From Rhizoclosmatium globosum (Eukaryota; Chytridiomycota; Chytridiomycetes; Chytridiales; Chytriomycetaceae): a stretch of 64,000 nt of DNA. Location: the NCBI GenBank assembly GCA_002104985.1, contig MCGO01000146.1, positions 31,517 through 95,516 on the forward strand, read 5' to 3'. Shown piece after piece: positions 1-11,340 of the stretch (positions are counted from its first letter, which is position 1; the number at the start of each line of letters is the position of its first letter). Below the pieces are notes generated by a model that did no database searches, had not been told where the DNA came from, and was given only the letters and a program-made list of their open reading frames with translations. The translations under genes were made by a program, and so were the position numbers.

Positions 1-822
1 CGCAATTTACAGGTTCTTCTTGGCGGTTGCCCCACGAATCACCTTACATCACTCCCTACGCCCACGTCATCCTTCTACAACAGCAACAGCAGCAGCACCA
101 CCACCAACAACAACACATGCTCGCCCTTCTTTGACACAAACCCAGACTCTACTCTCCTAATCTCACCACTCCAAACAATCGCACCGCAGTTCCACACTCC
201 AACGTCTCCCACCCTTTCACTGCCTGAAGAAGATGTAGTCGCCAAAGAAACAAAGTCCGATGCATTGGCTTCAGGGAAACCGGCCAGGAGAGTGCCACTA
301 CACCGTCCACCGAGACCGTCTCGCGCAGCCAAAGAGAAGGCATCGACAAAGATTGAGTGGACAGAGTGTTCCTTCTTTGCCGATGATCCCAACACCAACT
401 CCGACAATGAAAACGACGACGACGACGATGACGAATTCAACGAAACCTCCTCTTGCGCCAAAAACGTCAAACGGGATCCAACCTCTTATTCAGCCTCACC
501 CTCCTTTCAAGGTCACTCACGAAGAAACTACGCACGACAAAGAGACTCGTCTCGAGAACTGTCAGAATCAGACGCACAGCAGCAACAAAATACACAACAG
601 TATTCAAAATCAAGCAGCAGATCGTCGCTCTCCAAACACCAAAAAGCAATTCTAAAGCAGGAACTGGACAAACAAGCATATCCAAGCATGGAACGGATGC
701 GTGAACTGGGAGAAGTGTGTGGAATGAATGCACGGAAAGTGCGGATTTGGTTCCAGAACCAACGGGCAGCAAAGAAGGCAAAAGGGAAGGGGTTTGGAGA
801 GAAGGGGCGGGGGCGGTCTTAG
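1..822 (+). CDS. homeobox protein, 5' end outside window
   Basis: The frame is open from base 1, so the N-terminus lies beyond the left edge; 273 codons are visible. The first two thirds is low-complexity Ser/Thr/Asn sequence with an acidic Asp run (about 414-435), typical of transcription-factor disordered regions. A homeodomain fills the C-terminus: helix 3 reads RKVRIWFQNQRAAKK, with Trp48 at 748-750 and the DNA-contacting Asn51 kept. It ends in a basic Lys/Gly/Arg tail. The homeodomain has no intron. It is inferred to be a sequence-specific nuclear DNA-binding protein; the target is unknown. Confidence 0.85.
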   Translation, partial: RNLQVLLGGCPTNHLTSLPTPTSSFYNSNSSSTTTNNNTCSPFFDTNPDSTLLISPLQTIAPQFHTPTSPTLSLPEEDVVAKETKSDALASGKPARRVPLHRPPRPSRAAKEKASTKIEWTECSFFADDPNTNSDNENDDDDDDEFNETSSCAKNVKRDPTSYSASPSFQGHSRRNYARQRDSSRELSESDAQQQQNTQQYSKSSSRSSLSKHQKAILKQELDKQAYPSMERMRELGEVCGMNARKVRIWFQNQRAAKKAKGKGFGEKGRGRS

Positions 823-1230
823 TAATAGGTTAACTAATATAAGTTTGTAATGGGGTAGAATATCTATATCTTGTAAGAAATAAATCGCAACAGTAAAATC
901 GCTATTTCCATTTGGGTGAATAATCAAAATGAAAGGGTGGATATTTTCCGATGAGGTGTATTTATAGGATTCGAAAACCTGTTTCATCGTCCTTGTAGTA
1001 ATATTTGTAATAACGAGAGAAAGGAAAGGAACGAGAGGAAAAGGAGAGTTAGAATGTGTATTTTAACAAACAGTTATAACATGGATTGGAACATTTGCAA
1101 GTGAGGGCACTTACTTTTTAAAGGGTCATTGTTTTCTGGTGTCTGTCCAATGGCAGTCAATTTGATTTGAGGGCCATCAAAAATTTGATTTCTAAAAGCA
1201 TCACAAGGCCTCTTTCACTCTCTCTCTTGA
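823..1230. other. intergenic region
   Basis: No coding pattern was seen. An AATAAA polyadenylation-like hexamer lies at 879-884, just after the first homeobox gene. CT-rich sequence precedes the next ATG at 1231. Confidence 0.6.
879..884 (+). terminator. AATAAA polyadenylation-like signal
   Basis: The hexamer lies 57 bases after the stop at 822, where a 3' end signal for the first homeobox gene would be expected. It is judged only from motif and position. Confidence 0.4.
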
Positions 1231-1832
1231 ATGGACGCCCTCCTCGCAGCCGTGTCCGTATCCGAAGGACTTCCCCTGACTGAGACAGGGTTCGACTGCG
1301 CATCAGTGGCGACATTGGCGGCGGCGGCGGCTTCGACGGCGGCCGACGCTGACAAATTGAAGGACTTTGACGGCGGCGACAACAACAACGACTTCGACGA
1401 CGACTTTGAGGCGTGCGCGGCCTTCGACTCGCCGCAAATGAGTGTCGTCGTCGTTCAACCAGGTCCTGAACAACGAGACAGAAAACGAAGATTCAGAATC
1501 CCGGCTGACTCGCTCGCTCACTTGAAACACCTCTTCGAACTTAACCCGAGGCCTTCTCAAGATGAACTCAGTGCTCTGTCGCTGCAGCTGAGCATCGACG
1601 AGAGGAAGATTAAGATCTGGTGAGTGCTCAAGACAATGTCATGGCTCTCCTATCACTCTCGGAAAATTGATTGCAAAAACGCAAAAACCCGGGAAAAAAC
1701 CATGATATCACTAAACTCTCTTCCTCTCTCTCTGCACTTGTTTGTTTTGTGATTACGCTAACTCGTGGTCTCTCCAGGTTTCAAAATATGCGCACCCGGA
1801 AAGGGCTCAGTAACAGCAGATCTCCACCCTGA
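1231..1832 (+). CDS. homeobox protein with intron in Trp48 codon
   Basis: Exons are 1231-1619 and 1778-1832; the intron 1620-1777 (GTGAGT...CCAG) splits the Trp48 codon TG|G. Splicing gives KIKIWFQNMRTRKG, a homeodomain with Asn51 kept. Read this way the protein is 147 residues, with an Ala/Asp-rich N-terminus, and stops at 1832 soon after helix 3. The next homeobox frame is already open from 1814 and has no early ATG. One missing base near 1810-1820 would therefore fuse this gene to the downstream one and give a two-homeodomain protein. The stop may be artefactual. Confidence 0.75.
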
Positions 1833-2926
1833 ACAATCTTGTTTATCATCAACACTCCTCTGTTTCCCCCTCAATTCCTGCCGCAGCTTCACGTACGGCA
1901 TCAAATCCTTATGCGAAAGCTGAAAACAGTCCTTTGACACTGCCGTCAACTTTGCTTCCCTCGGCAACTAGCTCCGACAGTTCGACCTCCCAGTATCCTC
2001 CTTCGCATCAATCGGCACCACCCCCTCCTCAACGTTTCGTTCAAAATCCTGCCTTTTCTCAAGGTGTAAAACATGATCCTCGTCATGGTCAACCCCACCA
2101 ACCAGACTACCCTCCTCCTCAATCGCAAGGAAGATATGATCCAAACTATCAACAAGTTCCAAGTAGTGTTGCAAATAGCTACAGGCATCCATATCCGCCA
2201 CACCCACCGCACCAGCCACCTCCGACCCACCAGCCACAACAACACTATCCACCCCAACACTATGACGTTCGGTATCAACAGCAACCATACCAACAACCAG
2301 GCCCGCATTCTTATAATGGATCTTATCATCATCAACCTATGCCACACTCTATGCCCCCCCAACAACAACAGCAACAACACTATGCACCTTTAAGTTACAC
2401 TCAGTCTCAACAGCAACAGCAACCTCAGCACTATGATGCTCCACCATATCACCAACCTCCTCAACATTCTCAGCCACAGTACTCCAACGAAACCCATAAT
2501 CATCATCAGCAACAAGGACATCAACCCTTACCCCACCCGCACCACACAACACATTCAAATGTACCCTCAACCATCCAAACCCACGAAACATCATCCCCCC
2601 GCGCCGCTAAAATCCAAGCCAAAAAGGGTCTCAACTCCCTAAGCCCAGGCGGTGACCGTCGAAGTCCAGACGACGGCAGCACCCCCAGCGAACAAGGCGC
2701 CGTCGACTCCCCCGGCACTGGCTTCGACTACAAAAAAGCCAAACGATTCATCATGTCGCGCGAGCACTTGAAATGGCTCAAAAAAGTGTTTGAAGAGACA
2801 CCGTTCCCGACTGCGGAACAAATGCAGCATATCAGTGAAGTTGTTGGGATGGATCGAAGGCAAGTTCGGGTGTGGTTCCAGAACCGACGGGCTGTGGAGA
2901 AGAGGAAGGGAAATACTGTAGGTTGA
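1814..2926 (+). CDS. homeobox protein, start unresolved (may join the gene upstream)
   Basis: The frame is open from 1814 to the stop at 2926. The first in-frame ATG is at 2339, deep inside a Gln/Pro/His-rich region that clearly continues upstream. The homeodomain is C-terminal: AKRFIMSREHLKWLKKVFEE leads to RRQVRVWFQNRRAVEKRKG, with Trp48 at 2873-2875 and no intron. Either a short 5' exon was missed, translation begins at 2339, or a one-base deletion separates this frame from the homeobox exon ending at 1832. I favour the last, because another gene here (52112-53291) also carries two homeodomains. Confidence 0.75.
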   Translation, partial: QQISTLNNLVYHQHSSVSPSIPAAASRTASNPYAKAENSPLTLPSTLLPSATSSDSSTSQYPPSHQSAPPPPQRFVQNPAFSQGVKHDPRHGQPHQPDYPPPQSQGRYDPNYQQVPSSVANSYRHPYPPHPPHQPPPTHQPQQHYPPQHYDVRYQQQPYQQPGPHSYNGSYHHQPMPHSMPPQQQQQQHYAPLSYTQSQQQQQPQHYDAPPYHQPPQHSQPQYSNETHNHHQQQGHQPLPHPHHTTHSNVPSTIQTHETSSPRAAKIQAKKGLNSLSPGGDRRSPDDGSTPSEQGAVDSPGTGFDYKKAKRFIMSREHLKWLKKVFEETPFPTAEQMQHISEVVGMDRRQVRVWFQNRRAVEKRKGNTVG

Positions 2927-3065
2927 GAGGTGTTGTTGATTTCGATGAAAGGCAGGGGTGAAAATGGAAACGTGATACTATTCTGCAAAGTTAATTAAAA
3001 ACCCTTGAATCAATCATTATCTTAATAATATCTGTGTATTAATAAGAGGATGTTCGCTGAGAAAC

Positions 3066-4472
3066 ATGACCAAAAAAGGGCAACAACAACCACATCAAGT
3101 CCAAGAACGGATCGCGCTCTTTGTGCCCAATGTGATTGGCTACATCCGACTTGCCACATGTTTCCTTTCGTGTGTTGCCATGGCCGAGCGACCTGTGACT
3201 GCGATCGTATTGTACTCAGTGTCCTGTCTTCTTGATGCAGCAGATGGATACGCAGCACGGGCCCTGGATCAAAGTAACGCTTCCCTTTACTTTTCAGCTC
3301 ACTTGACGCTATCATCATCCCTCTTCATCCTACTCCTTCGCCATCGCAACTGATCCAACGCAATCCTCTCAACCCTTTCCCCTCCTCCCTTCTTCTTCTC
3401 CACAAACACAACAACCAAACCAACATTTAAATCCAACACAACGAAAAAAAGGCTCCCGCTTCGGCGCCGTGCTCGACATGGTTCTCGACCGCCTAACAAC
3501 GCTCTGCCTCCTCGTCCGCCTCGCCCTCCAACTCCCCGCCCCGTTAGTCCTCGCAATCCAAGTCCTCGCATCTCTCGACCTCGCCTCACACTACTCCCAC
3601 ATGTACGCTTCCCTCGTAACCGGGTCTGAGAGCCACAAGAAGATTGACCCGAACGCGCCATACCTCCTGCGACTCTACTATCAATCTAAAGTTGTCCTTT
3701 TTCTCGTGTGTTTGCTGGATCAGTGGTTTTATATCTGTTTGTATCTGTTGACGTGGAGGGATCCTGGATCTGGTTCGTCTTCCTTTGAAATCGTCTGCAC
3801 TTGAACTCTCTTGCAATTCTGGAAATGAGCTCTTTATTTCGAATACGGATGATGATTAATTTTGGGACGCAAAAGGACGGGTTTATTGGAGGTGCGATGA
3901 AATACTGGGGTTTGCGAAAACTGGAAATATCCCCATGGCGGAAGGAGGCAACTTTGTGATTGACTGTGTGACTATCGCCTACTTTAAGAACAGCAAGATA
4001 ATCCAAAATGTCAATCTTGAACTCATACTCTCAACACTTCATCGAATTCTCGAAAACCCAACAACTAACTAACCTTTCAACGAAACACACACAGGCAACC
4101 TCCTCTTCCCCGCATCTCAAACAGTATCAACCTCATGGTTCTCAGTCCTCATGAACGAAGGTGCAGGAATGTTCATCAAACACGCACTCGTTCCTTTCTT
4201 TGGAACGACGCCTGTCGAAATCGGAATTCTCTTGATTGAAGAAATGGGTGCAATTCGAATGACCATTTGGGTGATTGCAGGGTTTAGTGGCGTTGTTTGT
4301 CTGTTCAAACAGGTGAAACCCCCCAAGTCCTTCAGATTTCTACCTTTGATAAAAAGCGCGTTGACAATTTTATTGCACCTAGGTCTTGAACGTGATTCAG
4401 ATGGTCGGTGCATACAAAGATTTGGCTGCTTTTGACGTAAAGAGCCGATCAAAGGGGAAGAGACGGGGTTGA
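3066..4472 (+). CDS. PIS1: phosphatidylinositol synthase (CDP-diacylglycerol--inositol 3-phosphatidyltransferase)
   Basis: Four exons: 3066-3273, 3452-3772, 4095-4312 and 4383-4472, giving 278 residues. The full CDP-alcohol phosphatidyltransferase signature D-x2-D-G-x2-A-R-x8-G-x3-D-x3-D is present (DAADGYAAR, then GAVLDMVLD) and is assembled across the first intron, which supports that splice. Several hydrophobic segments and a late block beginning LLFPASQTVSTSW match PI synthases. The family condenses CDP-diacylglycerol with myo-inositol in the ER or other endomembranes. The protein is somewhat longer than the yeast enzyme. It is the only housekeeping gene inside homeobox group A. The donor at 3773 (GTTCGT) is weak but phase-consistent. 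Confidence 0.92.
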
Positions 4473-5141
4473 TTTTTTTATTCGTTGATTCTTTGCGGTA
4501 TATGATGCTGGCGATAAAAGTAATAATGGTTATAGTCTGTTTTCTGCAGACAGCGCGAAGGAGCGCTTACGCCACCTCCAGCCGTCAAATTGGAAAATTT
4601 TGAATATGCGTCCAACAACGTCCAGTGTCAAAACGGGAAGACTGCATTATTAAATAGGATTTCAAAATGATGGATTTTTCTATCCGTGTAGTTTGCAGGT
4701 GAGATGTTACGCTTATTCCATATATTCAAAAAGCCGAGCTTTTTAAACCCGGTTTTCTTTCTCGAATCTATCTGACATCCGTGTCAATAGTCATGAAAGG
4801 CAGAGAATTGATGTATGACTGTTGCTGATGTAGAGATGAGGGGTGGCACCCTCAGTCTAACCCTCATTGTCATCCTGAGCTTCGGAGGAATGTAGGAGAC
4901 TTCCGCTACCGAAAATGGATGTTTCGGATCCAAACCAAGGTACATTCTTCTGTCCTAGACAGTTTCTGGCCCACTACGGATGGGCACGATGACATCTTAC
5001 TCCGCCAAACCCTCAATCTTGCACGAAAAAATCTTGGGGAATTTTTTTGGGCTCTCCCAAAAATTTCCAGCAGCATCCCACACCAACAACCACCGCAGAC
5101 AAAACGTCACTGCGAAACCCTGCAAGCCCAACACAAAAAAG
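4473..5141. other. intergenic region
   Basis: No supported gene. A short open stretch upstream of 5142 is in frame with the next homeobox gene (possible ATG at 4980), but its composition differs from the downstream protein, so the later ATG is preferred. Confidence 0.5.
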
Positions 5142-6233
5142 ATGACTGCCATGTATCCCCAAGATCCCTACGAGCAGCACTTCTTCTATGAGCAGATGCC
5201 CTATCCCACTGCGGCACCTCTGAATCAAGAAACATTCTACTACGAGCAGTACGCCCCCGCCGCCCCTCTTCAGCAACAACCGCATCCAACCTATCTTCCT
5301 CTGGACGCAGAAGTACTAGTGCCATTTGAGCTCCTCCAGGGGTCATTCTCTGTGTCAGACGAAGTGTTCTCGCACAGCCCCGTCCATCGCTTCGATCACC
5401 CAACTTTGGATATGCATCATAACCCTCATGAAGTTTTCCCATCATTCGCGCCTATTCAAAGCCATCCACAAGACTACCAGCAGTACGCAGATCAGTCACT
5501 CTACTCCAACAATCCATACACTGCAACTCACCCTATCCCCAGCTTTGACCTTTCCATCTCACCAATCTCCACCAGTCCGCGTTGCCGTTCTCCTCCATCT
5601 CCAATCAACACTGCCAACTCGCAGTGTATCCCTCTCTCCGCAATCATGGGCTCTACTCAAGAGCTCAAGCGAGAACCCATCTCCCAACATCTCTCCTCCA
5701 CAATCCCACCACACCAATCACAAATGAACCAGATCCAGTCCCCTCCACAAGCATTTATCGACACAAGAACCCACGAGTCCTACACCGACATGTATCCAGC
5801 CCAACCAAGCAACACGTACACAACGCCACCAACAAACTCCTCCTCCGCCGCAACAGCCCACCACCATCAACAACCCTACCAACCCCGCCCCCAAGTCCGC
5901 ATCGTATCCCCCCTCAGCGACCACGACGACTCCGAAACCTCCTCCTCAACAACACACCGCCGAAACCGCGTCGGCGGAACAAGCAAGAAACGCCACACCC
6001 TCGACACATCCCAATCCGACATCCTGAACCAATGCTTCCAAAGCCACAGGTTCCTCCGCCCAGGACAGGCAAAAGAGCTGTCGGAGCAGTTGGGTATGAC
6101 TACAACCCAGGTCAAGATCTGGTTCCAGAATAAGCGCGCGTATGGGAAGAGGAAGGGGTATAAGCGTGGAGGCTCGAATAAGCATGCTCACGCGCATGAC
6201 GATGAGGACGACGGCGCGTATGGGTCTGAGTAA
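5142..6233 (+). CDS. homeobox protein
   Basis: Single exon; 363 residues from the ATG at 5142 (MTAMYPQDPYEQ). An in-frame ATG at 4980 would add 54 residues of unlike composition. A long Tyr/Pro/Ser/His-rich region precedes the homeodomain: KKRHTLDTSQSDILNQCF through TTQVKIWFQNKRAYGKRKG, with Trp48 at 6120-6122. The tail is Gly/His/Asp-rich. The homeodomain closely resembles that at 8963-9985: both have KKRH at the arm, ILNQCF or VLNKCF in helix 1, and WFQNKRA. The two are likely recent paralogues. Confidence 0.9.
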   Translation: MTAMYPQDPYEQHFFYEQMPYPTAAPLNQETFYYEQYAPAAPLQQQPHPTYLPLDAEVLVPFELLQGSFSVSDEVFSHSPVHRFDHPTLDMHHNPHEVFPSFAPIQSHPQDYQQYADQSLYSNNPYTATHPIPSFDLSISPISTSPRCRSPPSPINTANSQCIPLSAIMGSTQELKREPISQHLSSTIPPHQSQMNQIQSPPQAFIDTRTHESYTDMYPAQPSNTYTTPPTNSSSAATAHHHQQPYQPRPQVRIVSPLSDHDDSETSSSTTHRRNRVGGTSKKRHTLDTSQSDILNQCFQSHRFLRPGQAKELSEQLGMTTTQVKIWFQNKRAYGKRKGYKRGGSNKHAHAHDDEDDGAYGSE

Positions 6234-7086
6234 ACCCGTTTTGTTGATTTTTTGGTGTTTCTTCTTGTACCATACTGTAGTTCCAAATTCCCGTCTAGTG
6301 TAGTTTTCGCACTGTTTTCTCTTTTGCTTTCTTTTCTTTTTCTTTTTTTTATATTCGCCTTTGTGTTTGTAGAGAGCCCTGTAGATTGTGCTGTGTAGTC
6401 TTTTTTGTAGAGTTCTTTGTAAGTAAAAAAATAAAATTAAGTATACTTAAACTTGAATGCAGTCATAAAGTGGCAAGCGTGCTTTGCTTTCCTAAATTGG
6501 CAAAATTTTAGCGGAGAGCCCTTAAATGTTGAAGAAACCCGCGTATTTGTGATATGATGGACATAAACTCTACTCTATTGAACAATTGCAGACTCTAAGT
6601 TTTCTTATTTCTAACTGTAAGGATATGAGATCTCAGACACAAAACACGGAATGAACGATTTTTCCACCGCTTAATCCAAAACAGTGTCTTAACCTTGTTG
6701 ATGGCGTACTATTTAATGGAGCAGCGGAATCAAGTGATATTCTCTGTTTTATATCCTGAACCACAAATCGTAGACACCCTTATCACAATTTCCATTATGA
6801 GCTATCAATCGATGCATGAATGCAAAGTCATTGGAGCAAACACAGTTATTAATAGGATGATTGGTGTGGTCTCTTTGATAAAGCAGCAGCAGTTGCAAAA
6901 CCGACAAATGTTGATGGTGGCTTGTCGGTCGTACGTGCCGCAGCAACTGCATCTCCTCTTTCTCGAGTAAATTTCTGTCCATCCGCACATTTGGCAGGAA
7001 ACTTGCCGCACAAACAAGTGCATCTCTTTACTCTCCCACTAATTGAGTCCCTGCCCGCGCTCCGTCCGTCCGTCCAGCATCAACAC
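6234..7086. other. intergenic region
   Basis: About 850 bases without a supported gene, T-rich just after the preceding stop. The frame upstream of 7087 stays open but lacks an ATG and homeobox-like composition. Confidence 0.5.
6430..6435 (+). terminator. AATAAA polyadenylation-like signal
   Basis: The hexamer sits about 200 bases after the stop at 6233, following T-rich sequence. It is a plausible 3' end signal for the homeobox gene ending there. Confidence 0.4.
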
Positions 7087-8291
7087 ATGTCAATCAAGCA
7101 AAACAACTCATCGACACCGCAGCAGTCTTCAAGCGGATTGAATCCATTGTCTGAGCATCCATTATTGAGACAGCTCCACTCACCGTCCACGCTCCCCCTC
7201 TCTGCATTTGGGGATCTCTCCAGCACCTTGAACCAACCTCAAGTGGCAACCCAAGACGACAAAGCATTGATGTCAACTTCATTTGATAGTGACTTTGATT
7301 TCCTCACCACACTGTCTCTTCCATCACAGTCTCAAGTCATTTTAAATGCTCCTCCACCACCAAAGTCAAACTTGAAAAATGGTTGCAAGCTTTTCCTTGA
7401 CACGTCAACTACCACGCCTCTCTTAGACCAACAAATTCAAGCTGCCTTCTTCTCTCCCAATACACCAAGTACATTTCAATCAGGCTTCTTGCAGTCACAA
7501 CTGGATCAAGCATTCAATGCATCTACAACACCATCCGGCCTCTTGGATCCAAGTTATCAAGCACTATATTCAGGATTACCAATCGGATCATTTGAATCTC
7601 TCTCCTTCCAGTCACCCACTGAAGTCCCAACAACAAACTTCTTTTCGCAAAGTTTTGCAACACCTACACACACTCCAGTCAACCCATTTTTCCAGCAGCC
7701 CTTCACAATACCAAATTCCACTCTTGAAAATCCTTTCACCCGTGATTTCCTTGGTACTTCGTCGCATTCTGTGCCACTCTCCAGCCCAAGCGTCTCGCCT
7801 TCACAATTCACAACAAATCGAGTCAACACACCACGGTTGATCTCTCGGCAATCAGTGATTCTTCCACGGTACAACCCGATCGGAATCGAGAGCGCACCAC
7901 AGAGTCGCCATTGCAGCCCCCTCCCAACACCAAGACCCAAAAGCGCACCCCAAAGCCGTGTTTCTTCTCCTGTTGCACGAGACAGTTTGAATTCCAGTTT
8001 CGATGTTGAGCATTTATCTAACATGCAATCCGATCCCGACGCGAAACGCTTCCGCCTCCCTAAACAACAAATGGACTGGTTAAAAAGTCGGTATGAAGAG
8101 AATCCGTTCCCGACGCCAGATGAAGTGCTTGTCATGGCGAATAAGCTTGGAATGAATAAGCGCAAGTTACGTATTTGGTATGTTATCATTGTAATCAGAA
8201 AAAATCTGTTTCTGACATTCTGTTTCATAGGTTTCAGAACCGACGATGCGTCGCAAAACGGAGAGAGAAGCTTGGCAGTTCACTTGACTAA
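7087..8291 (+). CDS. homeobox protein with intron in Trp48 codon
   Basis: Exons are 7087-8177 and 8231-8291; the 53-nt intron (GTATGT...ATAG) splits the Trp48 codon. Splicing gives KRKLRIWFQNRRCVAKRREK and a short tail, 383 residues in all. The start is the ATG at 7087 (MSIKQNNSS); the upstream open frame has no ATG. The N-terminus is Ser/Thr/Pro/Phe-rich with many NPF/NPFF-like tripeptides. The homeodomain start FRLPKQQMDWLKSRYEENPF resembles those at 10257 and 11806, making a local subfamily (RFRLP/RFRFP arm). Confidence 0.9.
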
Positions 8292-8962
8292 ACGATTATG
8301 TCAGCACCTTCTATTCCCTACCATACATTTGCATCTTTTCATTACTAGTATGTGAATAGAATTCTGTAAAATCTGAAACATTGCAAACGAGAGCTGCCCG
8401 CGCGATTTTTCCCCCCTTCCTCTCAACCATAGAATTTTTTTCGGTCCTCATCACCACTGAATGAGGGTCGTGATTAATGAGCACCAAAGTCAACCAATTA
8501 TTGAAGCAATTTAGTCGGAGTTTATTTTTGTTCATAAATTTTGTTATAACAATCTGGTCAATGGTGTGGCCCCAATAATTTCGTGTGAGTGAAATTCCGG
8601 ATTGAATTATGAATGAAAAAGCAAGTTATAATGAACGGAGTGATATAGGACGAAATCACAAAAGAAACTCTGGAAAATGAGGGTGGCGACTCTCGGGCTT
8701 GGTGAAACCCTGTCCCTCATGGGATGGCGTGATTTCAAGAAGGGGAGGCGTCTTGGGCTCCAGGCGTCTCCCGTACAGTATCGTAATCGGAATCAAAATG
8801 AATTACCAGCAAATGCTCACCTCTGTCATCCGCGTGCCCACCAGAGCACGCACGGAAAGGAGATGACCTGAAAATTCCCATCAAGGAGATTTCAGAAATT
8901 TCAGGCAGCACGCACGTTCACGCCTTGCAAAATTTTGTCGAAACCACACAACACACAAAAAC
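8292..8962. other. intergenic region
   Basis: No supported gene; a short open frame around 8677-8871 has no recognisable product. The sequence just upstream of 8963 is A/C-rich, as expected for a leader. Confidence 0.5.
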
Positions 8963-9985
8963 ATGTCCATTCTGTCTGAAGCTATTCCCGACGAGTTCTT
9001 CAGCTGGAGCTCTGCGCAAACTGTATGCAGCCCAGCCCAGGTTTCCAACGACTTTGTAGCTGTTGACAGCCAGATTCCAGTTGATATGCTCCCACACGCT
9101 GATATGGCGTGCCTCGATCCTGACATGTTCTCATACTTTATGATGCCTCCAATGCCTGTTGAACCAATGACTTTCAACTCACTTCCACTCGACTTTACCT
9201 TTCCCTCTGACTCGGGTGCAGCGTTTGAATACCCCGCCTTCTCTGACCCGTACCCAAACAACATGAACATGTTCACTTCCTCCTACAACTCACCTTCTCC
9301 AACTCCCACTCTTCGTATCGAGTCTCCATTTGCCTCGTTCCACTCTTCCTCCACCCCGCCACATACCCCGACGTGTCTTCCGCTTTCTATCGTTGCGCCG
9401 TCACCCGCCCCATTCTATCTCGATACATCAGCCCCCCAACAGCAGCCTGCAACCGAAGTAGCCTTCACTTCCCCTATTCTTGCTCCAGCTTCTCCAAAGT
9501 CTGTTTCACTTCTCAGAACTGTCAAGAAAACTGCCATCCTCAAGAAAGCTGCATCTCCATCTGGATTGCGACCCTTAACTTTCCAAGATTTCAAGGCGTC
9601 TCCAAGTCCTATTGCTCACTCTCTGCTTGATGATAGCACAGTGGAGCCTGTCTCTCCCGTTTCGGAAGTTGCCAGCGAACCATCAAACCCCGATAAGTCT
9701 CCCGCGCCACCCTCCATCACCACAACCTCTTCGTCCCGATCCTCAAAGAAATCTTCGTCTGCTTCCCAAGGTACAAAGAAGAGACATATTCTTCAGGAGT
9801 GGGAGACAGAAGTGCTCAACAAGTGTTTCGAGCAGAACCAGTTCTTGGTGTCTGAACAAGCCAAGGATTTGTCTGCTCGTCTTGGGATGACTGTTAACCA
9901 AGTACGAATCTGGTTCCAGAACAAGCGCGCATTTGTGAAGCGTCAGATGTCAAAGAACTCTAACATGACTGAAGATGATGACTGA
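8963..9985 (+). CDS. homeobox protein
   Basis: Single exon, 340 residues, start ATG at 8963 (MSILSEAIPDEFF) after an A/C-rich leader. A Pro/Ser/Thr-rich body ends in a Ser/Lys stretch (SSRSSKKSSS) and then the homeodomain, with VLNKCFEQNQF in helix 1 and NQVRIWFQNKRAFVKRQM in helix 3 (Trp48 at 9911-9913). The tail is acidic (EDDD). It is the closest visible relative of the gene at 5142-6233. Confidence 0.92.
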   Translation: MSILSEAIPDEFFSWSSAQTVCSPAQVSNDFVAVDSQIPVDMLPHADMACLDPDMFSYFMMPPMPVEPMTFNSLPLDFTFPSDSGAAFEYPAFSDPYPNNMNMFTSSYNSPSPTPTLRIESPFASFHSSSTPPHTPTCLPLSIVAPSPAPFYLDTSAPQQQPATEVAFTSPILAPASPKSVSLLRTVKKTAILKKAASPSGLRPLTFQDFKASPSPIAHSLLDDSTVEPVSPVSEVASEPSNPDKSPAPPSITTTSSSRSSKKSSSASQGTKKRHILQEWETEVLNKCFEQNQFLVSEQAKDLSARLGMTVNQVRIWFQNKRAFVKRQMSKNSNMTEDDD

Positions 9986-10154
9986 TTTCCCTGCATACAT
10001 TTCCTTGCATTCGCACCTCCTCCCACCCCTTCCCTCACCTAGATCTAGAAAACCTTGCTCGTTCTTTTATTTCGTTCTTTTGTTGTTCTTCTTTACCCGT
10101 TTAGATTCCTTTCAGACTAGAGTTGGATCTATTTCCCTGTACGATTCCCTAACT

Positions 10155-10163
10155 TATATAAAA
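10155..10163 (+). promoter_or_regulatory. TATA-like element
   Basis: TATATAAAA lies about 95 bases upstream of the ATG at 10257, in the short gap after the preceding homeobox gene. The motif and spacing suit a core promoter; no direct evidence of use. Confidence 0.35.
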
Positions 10164-10256
10164 GTGTTGTGTGTGTATCCATCTTTAAATATTCTATCTC
10201 AAAGAAAAACGTGGTCTTGGCTTGGCAATCCAACTCACCCACAAAAAGGTCAAGCG

Positions 10257-11266
10257 ATGACTACTTCCTCCACGACGCACAATGAGCAGAGAACTGCTGC
10301 GAAAGATCATGAAGTAATGCCCGTAACGCCATCGTCGCTTGAAGGAGTTGATCAGCAACAGTTGCCTCAGAGTCAGATCTCGGACTTGGAAGCCACTCTT
10401 GCCCCTATAACCACAAACATATTATATCCTGCATTGTTTCCGTCTTCCATGCCCATATCACTCCTTCAGCAAAGTTCCCAATTTTGGTTCGGCGAAGTAC
10501 AACAAGGTTTTGCACAGCCTCAGGCACCTTATTTCCACCCAATTCAGCCGACGCAGCCGCTATTTCAGTCGTATCCCCCACTCTCAATGTCAAATAACAC
10601 AATGTATCCTTTCCATCATGGTCTCAGTGTGCAGCAGGAAGCTTCGCCAAATAGTACCCACGTTTCTCCCTTTTCAGCGCAAACATTCAATTCGACAATC
10701 GATACGAAATCAATCAACTCGGCAAGAAACGATATCAGTGAGATTGGAAGCGCCGTCAGCGCTAAACTTGACGGGAGTCCGATCACCACGTCGGTTGGAA
10801 ATCGGTTGGGTGGCAGTACAAGTTCAAAGCGTCACCAGAATTCAGTCCGACAAGCTGAGGAGGATTTTGATTTTGAAAATGAAGAAACAATGGACGATGG
10901 ATCAGGGGAAGACGATGACGATGTTTGGTCTGGCGATAACTACTCGTCTCCAACGAAGCGGGCAACAAAAGCAACCAGCTCGAGGAGAAGGCGTACAGCA
11001 GAAGATTTTTCAGACGGTATTAATCCCAGAAGCTTGAAACGATTCAGGTTTCCGTTGGATCAAATGAAGGTTCTTAAAGCGCGGTATGCGATAAATCAAG
11101 TTCCAACGCATGAAGAAATGCGCGTAATTGCTACAGAATTTGGCGTCGATTTTCACAAGATAAAGATTTGGTAAGACCCCTTTCCAAATGTTAGAAGGGC
11201 TGAACATTCAACAGGTTTCAGAACAGGAGAGCAGCACAAAAACGACGGGACTCAGGTCAAACATGA
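10257..11266 (+). CDS. homeobox protein with intron in Trp48 codon
   Basis: Exons are 10257-11170 and 11215-11266; the 44-nt intron (GTAAGA...ACAG) splits Trp48. The spliced product is 321 residues and ends WFQNRRAAQKRRDSGQT. The N-terminus is Ser/Thr/Gln-rich, and an acidic block (EDFDFENEETMDDGSGEDDD) precedes a basic stretch and the homeodomain (KRFRFPLDQMKVLKARYAIN). The arm and helix 1 group it with the genes at 7087 and 11806. Confidence 0.9.
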
Positions 11267-11340
11267 AACAAAATAGTGATATCGAGCAAAATAAATGCGT
11301 TATGGACAAATGTCGAAGAAGTTCTGCTCTCATTCCAATT

